From: Dactylorhiza incarnata
Lineage: Eukaryota > Streptophyta > Magnoliopsida > Asparagales > Orchidaceae
Length of the DNA: 64,000 bases
Assembly: GCA_033032865.1 (NCBI GenBank)
Contig: JAWHQI010000202.1
Coordinates: forward strand, 2,852,001 to 2,916,000
Direction of reading: 5' to 3'
Position 1 is the stretch's first letter. Every line of letters begins with the position of its first letter. The notes beneath the pieces are model-generated. The model made no database searches and was not told the DNA's origin. It saw only the letters and a program-made list of their open reading frames with translations. Of the stretch, positions 20,227 through 30,766 are shown one piece after another. A program made the translations under genes and the position numbers.

Positions 20227-21671
20227 TGATCTGATAATTTCGGCAAGTGCACCGATCGCGCAAGTAATAAATGTTGGGAATAGAATCCCCAAGTGTCGGT
20301 CTCTTGAGGAATGCAGGTTGGGTGAACGAAATGCGTTGTGTGACAATTGTTACACAAGCGGGAACAAACACGAAAAGTGGAGTTTTGATTTGGGTTTCCT
20401 ACTGTTAACAACAATAAAAGAAATGCGGGTCGAAATCACCGCTTCGCAAGGCGAGATGGGTGCAACGGCCGCAATGCCGAGGTTCGTGAGGCGGATGGAC
20501 GGTGCGCATGCGAATGAAGTGGTCTCTAGTGCGGAAAGTGAGGGTCGCAAACACCTCTTCACAACTCGCCGCTAGCTCTTGCTAACGCGAATCGAACACG
20601 ATGTGTGCGTGCGTGAGTGAGTGAGCGCGTGGAGGTAAAACAAATCACAAACATTCATTGGAGGACAGAGAAGAAATAACCATTGCATTTAAACCAAACA
20701 TCATGATATTCAAGTTTAAAATGATTCGCAAAAGTACAACAAATGGGAGAGGAAGAGGACAACCAATGGACGAAGACTAGCGGCCATTCACGGCCGGAAT
20801 GGCAGTTTGTCAAGCTACCTCCAGACTCGGGCGGACTGTGCTTCCGGCGTCGAGAGACTGTCACGATCTCTCCACGTGCTTCCATCGTCTTCTACCTCAG
20901 GATTGCTATCCTCCTCACCGAACAGAAATGGAGACGGCTTGCTTGAGTGCTTGCGGACGGTGGAGAATGCTTCCGGATGATGGAGGAACATCTAGAATGA
21001 CCGGAGATGACTTCCCCTTGCGGAGAAGATGAAGGGGAGGTGTCTGGAATTGGAAATCGGCGGCGTACGGACTGGAAATCCTGCTCTCGGAAACCCGATT
21101 ATCCCTAATTCGTGAACAGGATTATATATAGGCGCTGGAATAAATAGTGCGCACGGTCATTGGCGCACGACCAGTGGTCGTGCACACTAGCATCCTGTGA
21201 TCGCGCGCCTGACTGGACGGAACCTGCAAGGTAAGAAAATTATAAAATACAATGTTCGCATGACCAGTGGCGCACGACCAGTGGTCGTGTGCGCTATCGT
21301 AGGTGGTCGTGCGATAAGGAAGACAGAACTCAGATTTCAGGGGGTAAGTGCACACGATCAGTGGCGCACGACCAGTGGTCGTGCGCAATAGAACCAGTGA
21401 TCGTGCGCTGTGTTCCTGTACAGAATTGTACCAGAAATACCTGCACGACACCTGTTCCAGCACAACCACGAATCCAGCCAATGAAAGTGGCACTTAACAA
21501 TGCAAAGCAACTACTAAAGGAGAATAATACGAAATAACACCAAAAACGGGCCTAAAGGTGCACTTAGCATGGAGAATCAAATATAAGTGAAAACATGTCT
21601 AAAGTGAAGTGCATGGACTAGAAAATCGGACAAGATGAGTCCATAAATGTGTATATATTTGGCACTCATCA
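20227..21671 (-). repeat. Athila1 5' LTR
   Basis: 1445 bp, with TATA box at 21121-21130 and a U3 palindrome array at about 21145-21410 like that of the 3' LTR. The last base is followed by the CCTAC target duplication (21672-21676). Confidence 0.93.
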
Positions 21672-21676
21672 CCTAC

Positions 21677-22636
21677 CTCAGAGGAATCCACCTCCTACAG
21701 CTCAGGCAATAAAGCCCTACAACTCAGATCAACAGATCCTACAACTCAGGCCTTCAGCCCTACAACTCAGAACCCGAAGGTTCATACAATCTCAGACCAA
21801 ATGGTCCTACAAACTCAAGCAAACTGCCCTACTAACTCAGGCAAAATGCCCTACAGTGAAAGAGTATTTGAACTTACTACAGCTGACAGCACAGTAAAGT
21901 TGTCTCCTATAGTTTATGCACAGCTTGTGCTATCTTGTAGCTGGTGATGATAATGGCAGCTATAACTTGATCTTCCTCTTTAGTTGAAGGGTGGAAGATC
22001 ACCTTGCTCCTTCTTGCAAAGGAGCTAACCTTTTCTCTCAAATTCTTCTTGCTTGTACTGTGAGCAGGAGGAGAATGAGAAGATCTGCGTGCCTGACAAT
22101 GGAACAGTAATTGTTAAGCACTTCACCAGCGCTTTCAAAGTTGCCCCAACTTCTTCTTTTATACATCTCTGATCTTCAACGGCTCTTAGCCAACCTTCTG
22201 ATAGGTATGAGAGTGAGTGGTGGTCCCCATAATGCATTCCTGCTGCTTACGCCAAAAGCAGAACCCGCCAGATCATGTTTGAACTGTCTCAGCGGTTGGG
22301 ATGAGATGGTCAGCCATCTCAGCAGTTTTCTTCTATCCCATTCCAACAGATCCGCTGAGACAGACAGTTGTCTCATCGGTTTTCTTCTATCTGCAGCTCA
22401 GCTGGCCCAGACACCTTCTCAGCGGCTCCTGGCCTTGTCTCAGCAGTTCAGCTGAGACAGAGAGCTTGTCTCAGCGGTTTTGTTAGTAAACAAACTGAAC
22501 AACCCTTGCACCTTGTTAAGTCCTAACCCTGCATGCTTATAAGATAGACATAGGGTTTATCAAATACAACTTGTACTTAGTATTGAGTGTGATGCCTCTT
22601 CAAATCAATGGAACATTGAGGGTCAATTTCCCAACA
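21677..22636 (-). repeat. copia1 5' LTR, 5' portion with U3
   Basis: 960 bp; with 14185-14546 it makes a 1322-bp LTR. It begins TGTTGGGAAATTGACC at 22636. A TATA-like TATAAAAG (minus strand) lies near 22155-22163. Many CCTACAACTCAG-like short repeats fill 21690-21860. Confidence 0.88.
22255..22495. repeat. U3 motif array in the copia1 LTR
   Basis: At least seven copies of TCTCAGCGGTT or its complement AACCGCTGAGAC in both orientations, with CAGCTGA palindromes between them. The array is about 100 bp upstream of the LTR TATA box. Confidence 0.8.
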
Positions 22637-23234
22637 TGATCATTTTAGAGTTGTTGAACTGAGGACCATTATCGGTAATGATTTCCAACAGAACTCCAAG
22701 CCGACAGATGATTTCTCCCCGAATGAAATCCTAATAATCTGCGTGGTAGTTTTGGCCAATGCTTTCAACTCAAAACGCTTGCTGAAATAATCGATCATGT
22801 TGATTATGAAGCGACGCTGGCCGCTAGCCATCAGAAAAGGTCCGATGAAATCCATTCCCCAAACTGCAAACAGCCAAGACATTGTTATTGATCTAAGTGT
22901 CTGAGCCGGTAGATGTTGAAGCAGAGCAAACTTCTGACACCGAACACATCGTTTAGCGAATGCCTCTGCATCTTTCCTCATGGTTGGCCAAAAAATACCC
23001 TTGCCTCTGGATCCTCTTCTCCAAAGTCTTCGCCCCAGAATGGCTACTGCATTCTACTGAATGTACCTCCTGGAGTATTATTGGAACTTTTTCTTCCAAA
23101 ACACATCGTGCCAAAGGAGAAATGAGAGTCTTCATGCACAAGACTTCTGCCACCAGGCAATAGTAAGTTGTCTTTCTTTTGAATCTTCTCCTATCTTTTA
23201 CGGACGGATGAAACTCTCCTTTTAATAAGTACAT
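22637..23234 (-). pseudogene. Tat2 integrase fragment
   Basis: The zinc region (GAKTLEKRI, RCVRCQKFALLQHLPAQ) and the start of the catalytic core (WGMDFIGPFLMASGQRRFI, first Asp) are present in two overlapping frames. The core ends at 22637 after the second-Asp region, where the copia1 LTR begins. The third catalytic residue is outside this fragment. Confidence 0.85.
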
Positions 23235-23837
23235 TTCGTAGGGATCCTTCTAAGATGGATGCTGATCAACCTACATTAGTTCTCCTTCTTTCGTTGCTAG
23301 ATGGAAAAGTTCAGAGGTCACTCCCCCTGATGGAAGACCAAACATTGATAATTCATCCGCTTCCTCATTCTGTGTTCTCGAAATATGTTTAAAGATGAAC
23401 GATTTGAACATCCCAATTTCTTCTTTGGCTAGCAGCAAATATTTTCTCAACATTGGCTACCTTGTTTCGAAGTTTCCCAACACTTGTGAAGCCATTACGA
23501 GAGAGTCAGTTTTGACATGCATGTGTTGTATTCCCGTCTCCCTTGCAAGTCTCAAACCGGCCAAGAGTGCTTCATACTCTGACAGATTGTTCGTGACCGA
23601 AAAGAAGAACTTGTTAGCCTATTCCAGTTTGATGCTGTTTGGACTGATAAGGACAACTATGGCTCCCACGGAGTTTTAACCTGTGGCTCCATCTACATAG
23701 ATAATCCAAGCCAAAGGAGATCTTTCAACCTGTTTAAGACTAGATTCCGTTGTATCAACCAAGAAGTCTGCCAAAACTTGCACCTTGATTGTTGTTCTGG
23801 GAACATAAGACATTTCGAACTCGCTCAGCTCTATAGC
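23235..23837 (-). pseudogene. Tat2 second RNase H, heavily degraded
   Basis: Short open pieces match the Tat1 second RNase H (LRKYLLLAKEEIGMFKSFI, RTQNEEADEL). Several stops and a frameshift intervene. It lies between RNase H and integrase as in Tat1, confirming the Tat domain order. Confidence 0.75.
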
Positions 23838-24131
23838 CTATTTAGCCAACCTTCTCGAATGGTCTGGCTTTTCCAGGATACTTTTCAGTGGATGATCTGA
23901 AACTACTTGAATAGGATGGGCTTGAAAGTAAGGGCGAAGCCTTCGTGATGACATAACTAAAGCTAGAGCTAGCTTTTCTAGAATTGAATATCTTGTTTCT
24001 GCATCCTTGAGAATGTGGCTGACATAATAGATTGGGAATTTCTTCTTCTTCTCCTCCCGGACGAGGACAGACCTCACTGCATCCGTACCAACCCCCAAAT
24101 ATAGGAACAATATTTCCCCTTCATGAGGGCT
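23838..24131 (-). pseudogene. Tat2 RNase H
   Basis: Matches Tat1 nearly residue for residue in FPIYYVSHILKDAETRYSI and LRPYFQAHPIQV. It ends at a stop where Tat1 continues with KWAIELSEF. It is in frame with the FLYLGVGTDAV segment, showing the frame that Tat1 lost by a frameshift. Confidence 0.85.
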
Positions 24132-25156
24132 TTAGAGCAGAGGGGTTGATGTTAGCTGTATTTTCAGTTCCTCAAAAGCATTGTTGCATTCTTCATTCCA
24201 TTCGAATTTAGATCCTCCCCGGAGCATTTTAAAGAATGGAGCGCTCTTGTATCCCGATTTGGAGATGAATCGGCTTAACACAACAAACCATACTCCAAGT
24301 TGTTGAACTTCTTTCAGATTGTGAGGAGGGGTCATATCATGGATTGCCTTCATCTTATCAAGATTCGGGGCAAGGCCATCAGGAGTGAGGAGATGCCCAA
24401 GAAATTTTCCTTTGTTTGCCCCAAATACGCATTTCAACGGATTCAATTTTAATTTGAACCTCCGTAGAGTAGAAAACGTCTCTACAAGGTCTTTTAAATG
24501 TATTGAAAATGTTATACTTTTTAGGAGGAGGTCATCGACATAGACTTCGAGATTCCTCCCCTTTTGATGCTTGAAACCGTATCCATCATTCTCTGATACA
24601 TTTCACCCGCATTTTTAAGGCCGAAAGGCATCACAAGGTAACAATAACACCCATCGTTTGTAATGAAAGACGTATGCGGGATATCGAGCTTATGCATTTT
24701 GATTTGGTGATACCCAAAAAATGCATCTAAAAAGCTCATGAAGTTATACCCAACCGCAGAATCTACTAAAACATCTATCTGAGGCAAAGGGTAGCAATCT
24801 TTGGGGCACGCTTTATTAAGCTTTGTAAAGTCTACACACATACGCCATTTTCCCCCTGATTTTTTTACCATTACAACATTGGACATCTAGGTGGGGTACT
24901 GGATTTCAGAAATAAAATTTGCCTTGAGGAGCTTGGCAACTTCTTCCCTAATCGGCACTGCCAGCTTAGTTGCCACCTCCCTTTTCTTCTTTTGGATTGG
25001 CTTGAAATCAGGGGAGACATTGAGATGATGGCAAGCGACCTCCAGATCCACTCCAGGCATATCTTCCGCTGACCAAGCGAAGACGTCTAGATTCTCCAAG
25101 AGACATGAGGTTAGTTGAAAATTTTCCTCTTTCGATAGCTCAACATTAAAGATCAA
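24132..25156 (-). pseudogene. Tat2 reverse transcriptase in three frames
   Basis: Segments 25156-24887 (REEVAKLLKANFISE), 24886-24521 (KKSGGKWRMCVDFTKLNKA, FLDAFFGYHQI, MPFGLKNAGEMYQR) and 24446-24132 (connection domain) together cover RT. An in-frame stop separates the first two. A frameshift falls next to the catalytic YVDD codons, which are still readable in the nucleotides near 24540. Confidence 0.88.
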
Positions 25157-25172
25157 TTTCCTCTCTTCCCCT

Positions 25173-25710
25173 TCAGCAATGGGGACCTCTTCGGGTTATC
25201 TGGGCAGGTTCCAGATGAGCCCCTTCTCGATCATTACTCTCTTCCACAACATCTGGAGGCTTAGAAACTTCAAGGATATTAACTGGAAGCTCACCAAGTG
25301 GAATGTCAGTGATCATATTTACGGTTCTTACATAGCACTCTCGAGCTACTTTTGGATTGCTCATAATCTGATATGGTCTTCCTTTGGCAGCAAACTTGAG
25401 GGACAAGTGGAAAGTGGATACCACTACCCGATAGGCATTCGGGATAGGCCTTCCAAAGATGGCACAGTAGCTACTCGGGGCATCCACCACCACAAAGTTA
25501 ATCAACTTTGTAATGCCTCCCAATGATACAAGAAGCTTTACACAACTATCCACTTCCTTTTTCTCTCCTAGAAGTCGTAGAGGGTCCCTTCGGTGAAAAG
25601 AAAAGTCTTTCCGGTCTTCAGGGCTTCAAAAGTTGAGCAGAAGAGAACGTTGACTAAACTGCCTGTGTCGATCAGAATTTTATGCACCACTTAATTTTCA
25701 ATAATCGCTT
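25173..25710 (-). pseudogene. Tat2 protease
   Basis: The region AIFGRPIPNAYRVVVSTF and YQIMSNPKVARECYV matches Tat1 protease. The catalytic DTG region upstream (25600-25690) is present only in broken frames. Stops separate it from gag and from RT. Confidence 0.78.
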
Positions 25711-25713
25711 TGA

Positions 25714-27585
25714 TTACCACGGCGTCATCAAAGGGGTTGCATTTGGGCAGAGGTTTTCTTGGCCGAAGGTAATGTTCAAGATTTTTGGAGCAGAGGTAGA
25801 GGTGTCCGCCACCTCCTGCTTAAGGACCCTTGCAACACATGATTTTCGGGAGGATTCGGGTCCAGCTCCCCCATGAATGCAGTAGATGTCACTGAGGGGG
25901 CCCACATCATTCACTTCTATGCATTCCATAGAAGGATTGATGTTCCCATAACAACCGACATCCTCTACATCAGCGCATTCCCAGGTGTCCTCAGCTGCTT
26001 CTTTTCCTTTTTCAGTCGATGGTTCAGCAGGCACTTCTTTCTTGACCAGACCCCGGAGCTTCCCTTCTCCCAGGAGCCTTTCTATCAACAAGCAGAGGGC
26101 CCGACAATTCTCAGTCAGATGCCCTCCCTCTTTATGGTATTCACAGAAAAGGTTCAGATTACGATTTCGAATATCCGACCATAGGGGAGCAGGACTCTTG
26201 AAATCTGGCCTCTTCTGAAGGATTTGGACGACTTCGTCCATGGTGACATTAAGGGGGGTGAATGATTCTTGTGAATCATCATATTGGATGGGTGGAGCAA
26301 CTGGAGGTGGCTGCACAGTATATTGTGGCAGATATACTGACATTATTTGCAGAATGGTCATGGATGGAGTGGATGCGGCGGCCAATGGCGGTTTCTGATC
26401 TTGAAACTGTTGATGGCTGAAAGATGGTTGTTTGTACCTGAAATTTCTCGCCCTCTGAGCATGGGGTTCGAAATCGGGCCGAGGTGGATGGTGATATTGT
26501 GGTTGATGAGCAGAAGAAGAGTTGGACTGATTCTTGTCATTGAGTAGCTTCGCTACGTAGCCTGGGTTACTTTTTTCACCCTTTATAAACATATTCGCCA
26601 AACTTATCATCTCCTGATAAGTTTTCAGCCCTCTAATTTTGGCTTCAAACTTCAATGGCCCCTCTCTCAGGCCATGAATCAGAGCAACTCGATATAGTTC
26701 AGGATCCACATTCTGAATCTCCATGGTTTCTTTCTGGAAACGGTCAATGAAATGAGCCGAAGTCTCGTCTTCACATTGCCTTATCTCGAAAAGGGCCGCC
26801 GGGCCACTTTTCCTTTTCTTGGAGGTGGAAAATTGAAGCAGAAACTCCCTACGCAGTTCTGTGAAGCAACTTATGGATCGAGAGTGCAACCCATAGTACC
26901 ACTCCCTTGTTTGTCATCAAAGGATGTTACAAGGAGCTTGCATTTGGTGGCTTCGGTGAGAGTTCTCAGGGCAATGGCCGACTCCAAGGCCTGAAGGTGA
27001 ATAGCTGGATCAGCTTCCCCGTTATACGCTGGCAAACGCGGCTCTCTATAGTTATTTGGAGCTGGCTCCCCTCGAACTTCATCCATAAATGGAGAAGTCT
27101 CCTCGACGTCTTCAAAGAGAAGAGGGATAGAATAACAAGCCGCCAGGACAGCGGATACTCGCGGACCAGCCGCTTGGTAGGAAGAACAGGCCGCGACTTC
27201 TGGCAGATAGGCCGTCGGGTAAGAGAGGCAGGCTAGATGAGAAGCTGCCCCCTGAAAATCAAGAACCTGGGCCGGCATATTCTGAGTGGCTTCCTGGTAG
27301 AAGGTTTCTCGAGCCATGAAACCTTCTTGTGGCGGTTGGAAGTTGGCGACTTGCGGCAGCGGGTACGGAGGAGGAGGGACCGGAGTCACCGCCTAGCTAA
27401 CCGCGACTTGCTGAGGAACTAGACGCTCAGTTTATATTGCCAAGGCATGACTGATCACCTCTAGCCGTTGATCAGTCGCCTTCTGAGCCCGCTCAGCTTC
27501 CCTCTTAGATTGCTCCAAGGCCTCCCACAGAGAATCATCCCTATGGTCGGAGCGGTCTCATTGAGGGAACTGGCGGTCTGACATC
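25714..27585 (-). pseudogene. Tat2 gag
   Basis: Covers a start near 27583 (MSDRQFP, then an in-frame TGA), the P/Q-rich segment (27389-26871), and the main capsid and nucleocapsid frame (26889-25714), a 391-codon open frame with LIHGLREGPLKFEAKI and an intact Tat zinc knuckle CEYHKEGGHLTENC, then the linker towards protease. The two main pieces overlap in different frames near 26880. The intact knuckle shows that the stop in the Tat1 knuckle is a mutation. Confidence 0.87.
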
Positions 27586-27633
27586 TTATAAAAAATTTCA
27601 CTGACAACCCACAATATGAAGGTCGCGTGTTTC

Positions 27634-28428
27634 TGTTGAATCCAAAATTGCTCCTCTGCGATCGACAATAGAGATGCGAAGGAAAAGTGGAGGTCGCGAG
27701 CTATCCGTTACTATTGATTAGGAGAAATTAGACCGCTGGCAGCGGTCGAGACCGGACTTCGCCCGTTATGGCAAATGCCACTCCTGTGATGGACTTTCCC
27801 TTTATTTGAGTAAATTGATTACATCGGGTTACACGGTTAAGCAAGAGAGAAGACGGCCGAGGAGACAAACCGCAAGACATTGAACTCGAGACCGCAGCTC
27901 TAACAGGCGAGCTCCAGGATTCGAGTGTGCGTGTCTTGGGAACGTCACTGCCCCCTATTTATAGGCTCTGGGGCCTGCCCAAATGGGCAGGGTTAAAATA
28001 ACCGCCTGCCCGGATATAGGAGAATCAGGCAGGGGGTGACGGGATACAAAAGGAAAAAGAAAGAAGCCACGCGTCTTGGCGTCTTGAGCTTCCGATCCGC
28101 ATTGGCCGAGGCTGAAATGTGTTGTGATTAAGGCAAGGAAGCAACTCGGGCGGCCTCCGCTCTGAGACCACGGCTTGCCATCCGGACTTGGTCTTGATTG
28201 TAACCCTCCTGATGACGGTCTGACGTCGCTCAGACCGCTCAACTTGGATTGCTCAGACCGCTCAGCTTGGATTAGTGAGCCGAGAGATGTGTGTAAGTTA
28301 CTGAGGAAGAGCCAGACGGTTAATGTTACAAACCGCCCGACCTGAATAATTTATGAGCCAGCGGTTAATGTTGCAGACCGCCCGGGCTGAATAGTTCATT
28401 ATGTTGATAGCGGTCTTCTAAGTAAACA
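27634..28428 (-). repeat. LTR B: 5' LTR of Tat2
   Basis: 795 bp with the same ends as LTR A (TGTTTACTTAGAAGACC at 28428, CAACA at 27634). TATA box in CTATAAATAGGGG near 27950-27965, with a GC palindrome pair upstream. The GACCGCT/AGCGGTC inverted repeat is kept near 27731, and the second hairpin is partly decayed. Confidence 0.9.
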
Positions 28429-28749
28429 ATAGCAAAATCAGATCGCGGCTAACAATCTTACACCGCGCGACCAGCATCCCCATATTCATAATATTTTACA
28501 GCAGAAAAACCACAAGCATATAAGACAAGCCACACAACGTATAGGATAATTTAAAGATAACACAAATATTCAAAAATATCCAAAATCATAAACCGCAAAG
28601 ATGGCATCACAAGCCGCGCAAACTATAAAATAATTCAGAGATAAGTATTGAAAATTTGCAGCACCAAGCAAGCAACCAATGTTTGAGGGATTGTCCTGAG
28701 GACTGAATAAAAAATATTATTACAGACTTTGTTCTCGAAGAAGAATCGT
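28429..28749. other. Tat3 3' UTR, no gene seen
   Basis: AT-rich sequence between the Tat2 LTR and the visible end of the antisense ORF. Nothing else recognised. Confidence 0.4.
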
Positions 28750-30574
28750 TCATTGTCGATCAGGAGAATAGTCTTCACGGTGAAGGCGCGCAACCTGATC
28801 ACCGGTTTTAAGAAGAAGTGTATACATCTGACTTACGCTGTGATGGAGATGATTGATTGTACTATGAAGCCGCGCGGCATCCCGCTCTACCCATACAACA
28901 GGAATCATGCGAGCAGGCAATGCTGCGGCAGTCTGTCTAATAGTAACAACCGGATCGGCCGCCCTGACCAGTGGAGGATTTGAGGTCTCCCCAACAGTTG
29001 GACGGCTCATTGTCCGCGGCCTCTCATCATTCGAATTTGCAGTTCACGGGCTCCTGGCGACTTCCCTAGTCAGATGTATATACTTTTATCGATAATACTT
29101 GCAGTCGTCCTCGAGCATCAGATTTGCTTTCTTCTCCTTGTTAAGCCGCGCTGTCAGAATGATGTTCTGCTCCTGTAGCATTTTCTCTTTCTCTGCCAGC
29201 TCTTTCTTTTCATCCTCCAGCGCAGCCTGCGTATCCCGCTCCTTTGCCCGTGCGACCTCAGCCTGATCTTCGAGGTCTTTTACTCTTTCCTTCAAAGTAG
29301 TAAGAAGACCCTTGAAGTCGGCCAGCTCCTCTTCTCCAGTATTTATGTTTAGTGAAAAACATGGCGCTGGTGGAAGTAGTGGAGGAAGGCTAGCCGTCAG
29401 ATCGCCCTGCCTCATGGCTTGCTCCAAGTTATCTACAATAAAGAAAGTGCGGTTAACACAATCAGAAGCAAATAACCCAACACAGAGAATACTACAGGAT
29501 TAATGCCTGAATGTATAGTCCGCCTCGATTGCTCGAGGTCCATTCTTCGGCGCTGCTCTCTCCAAAATCGTTCCTTCTGTCTTCGTTTAGTGACAGAAGT
29601 TTGAATCGTGGATGGGAAATAGTTCAGCGGCGGATTCAATATCAAATCATTTTGCCTTTTCCGAGGTCGCATCTAAAGAAGCGGATAGGGTGATAGTCCT
29701 CACCATGTTTACCTTTTGCAAGTGGGTCTGACGGCCGCGGCTTATCCAGAGACCGCCTTAGCTCCTCCGCCTTCACCTTCATCAGCTTCATCCCACTTTC
29801 CTCGAAGGCCTCCGTTCTCAACGCAGTCTCCTCAGGTTTAGCCGCATCCTCTCCAGGATGGTCGATTTCACTCATGATCACTGGGGTGTCGAGCATCTTG
29901 TCTTGCCTCTGCAGGGCATCCATATCCTTGAGGATATCGCTAACGGTTATGCTGGCCGCAGAGTCAAATGGCTACTCGTCCGGCTTATCTGGAGGAGTGA
30001 CCTGCCCTTCAGCAACTTCTTTGTCGCGTGGATTATATTGGAGGCTAGCCACGTCAAATCTCCTAGAGGCCGATTTGTTCTTGGCCCACAGTTTTTTGGC
30101 CTTCCTCGTTATCCTCTCCGCCGTCGTTTCGGCCCTCTACCTCTTCTTAAAAGAATCCAAGTCGGCCTGAGATCGGCTGGAGTTGTCTTCTATGACCACT
30201 ACCGACGTAGTCAATTCGTCCGGCTTCAAAGAATTGACTACCCCATCTTCTCCGTCGTTCACCTTCAAATGAGGAACTCTAGAGGGAGAGAATACTACGT
30301 CAAAGGGGTCGCCACCTGCAACTTTCAAAGGAACGGTACTTGAACCTGCCTTGTGAGAAGGGGCGGGCGGATTGACCGGAGGAGGATTAGAACAGCTCGC
30401 ACCGGGCTCAGTAGTATTCTTATCAATTATGGGGGAATACAAGTTAGTAACATTTTTGGTGGTGGAGGTTATGACAGGTCGGTCGGTCTTATCTGACCGA
30501 CGGATCTTTTTCTTTTTGGAGCGGTCAGTCTCCTTTTCCTCATGGATTACAATCTTGGACATTAAATCAGTCAT
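28750..30574 (-). pseudogene. Tat3 antisense ORF (aORF), coiled-coil protein with an intron
   Basis: Runs opposite to the element, as described for the extra antisense ORFs of Tat elements such as Grande and Retand. The first exon (from 30574) is lysine-rich (DRSKKKKIRRSD) with a serine/proline-rich middle, followed by DILKDMDALQ, the conserved stretch GEDAAKPEETALR and NDLILNPPLNYFPSTIQ. A 63-bp intron follows. The next exon (29427-29086) is strongly coiled-coil (ERVKDLEDQAEVARAKER, EKEKMLQEQNIIL) and leads to a C-terminal arginine/alanine-rich part (29010-28750). Stops (TAG near 30137, another near 29952, TAA at 29086) and a frameshift near 29650 make it a pseudogene. Function is not known. 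Confidence 0.75.
29433..29495 (-). other. Intron of the Tat3 antisense ORF
   Basis: GTAGTATTC donor at 29495 and a pyrimidine-rich TTTCTTTATTGTAG acceptor ending at 29433. The 63-bp intron is conserved in Tat4 (about 31865-31927) with the same boundaries. The downstream exon continues with the coiled coil in frame. Read through, the frame stops at the acceptor TAG. Confidence 0.6.
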
Positions 30575-30766
30575 TTGGATTAGGGGACTGACGACTCGAG
30601 AAATTCTAACCGCTAATGGCGAATAGTGCCCTGTGGTTTCAGAAGAATTGTGTAGAGTGGAGAGCTTTTAGAGCTTTTTATAGACTCCAGTACAGACCAG
30701 GCGCGGTCTCTGGCTAGAACTTATATTTTCAAAATTTTCTCAAAATTTGAAAATATTCGGGGATCA
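30575..30766 (-). promoter_or_regulatory. Promoter of the Tat3 antisense ORF, including the element polypurine tract
   Basis: A TATA box (TCTATAAAAAG, minus strand) at about 30675-30685, about 100 bp upstream of the ORF start, is followed by AAAGCTCTCCACTCTA. The same layout occurs in Tat4 (40218-40228) and Tat5 (42613-42620), where the CTCTCCACTCTGCA downstream of the TATA box is almost unchanged. The last bases before the LTR (GGGGATCA on plus) are the polypurine tract. Confidence 0.65.

Larger units (their letters stand above)
14547..21671 (-). mobile_element. Athila1: young non-autonomous Athila-type element with gag and protease only
   Basis: 7125 bp flanked by CCTAC on both sides. Both LTRs are 1445 bp and differ at about 43 positions by hand count (about 3%), mostly transitions. 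The internal region is only 4235 bp: tRNA-Asp PBS, gag, protease, then about 1.8 kb without genes. RT, RNase H and integrase are absent. Athila assignment rests on the gag and protease motifs, the PBS, and the AAGTCTGG-type polypurine tract. Confidence 0.93.
7979..22636 (-). mobile_element. copia1: SIRE-like Ty1/copia derivative, split by Athila1 and cut by Tat1
   Basis: The 5' end is at 22636 inside the Tat2 integrase. Order on the minus strand: 5' LTR (22636-21677 and 14546-14185), tRNA-iMet PBS, gag with two zinc knuckles, the first residues of a copia protease, then an AT-rich gap, a promoter-like block and an extra gene with an intron. Integrase, RT and RNase H are absent from the visible part. 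The element continues left beyond Tat1, outside the window. About 7.5 kb is visible once Athila1 is removed. Two gag zinc knuckles and a long LTR fit the SIRE/Maximus lineage, but the assignment is by architecture only. Confidence 0.82.
22637..28428 (-). mobile_element. Tat2: older Tat-lineage element, integrase end cut off by copia1
   Basis: Minus-strand order: 5' LTR B (28428-27634), gag, protease, RT, RNase H, second RNase H, integrase up to 22637, where copia1 is inserted in the integrase core. Sequence and order match Tat1, but with more stops and frameshifts. It lies within the 3' region of Tat3; the five bases after the LTR (28429-28433, ATAGC) should be its target duplication. Confidence 0.9.

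Noticed and set aside
7038..28428. Tat1 and Tat2 as one element with a duplicated gag-pol
   Set aside because: Each has its own 5' LTR and full domain order, and Tat2 is interrupted by the copia1 LTR at a precise point in integrase.
29433..29495. Hydrophobic C-terminus (a transmembrane-like tail) on the Tat3 antisense ORF segment ending at 29433
   Set aside because: It is the translation of the 63-bp GT-AG intron; the frame stops at the acceptor TAG and the next exon continues the coiled coil.
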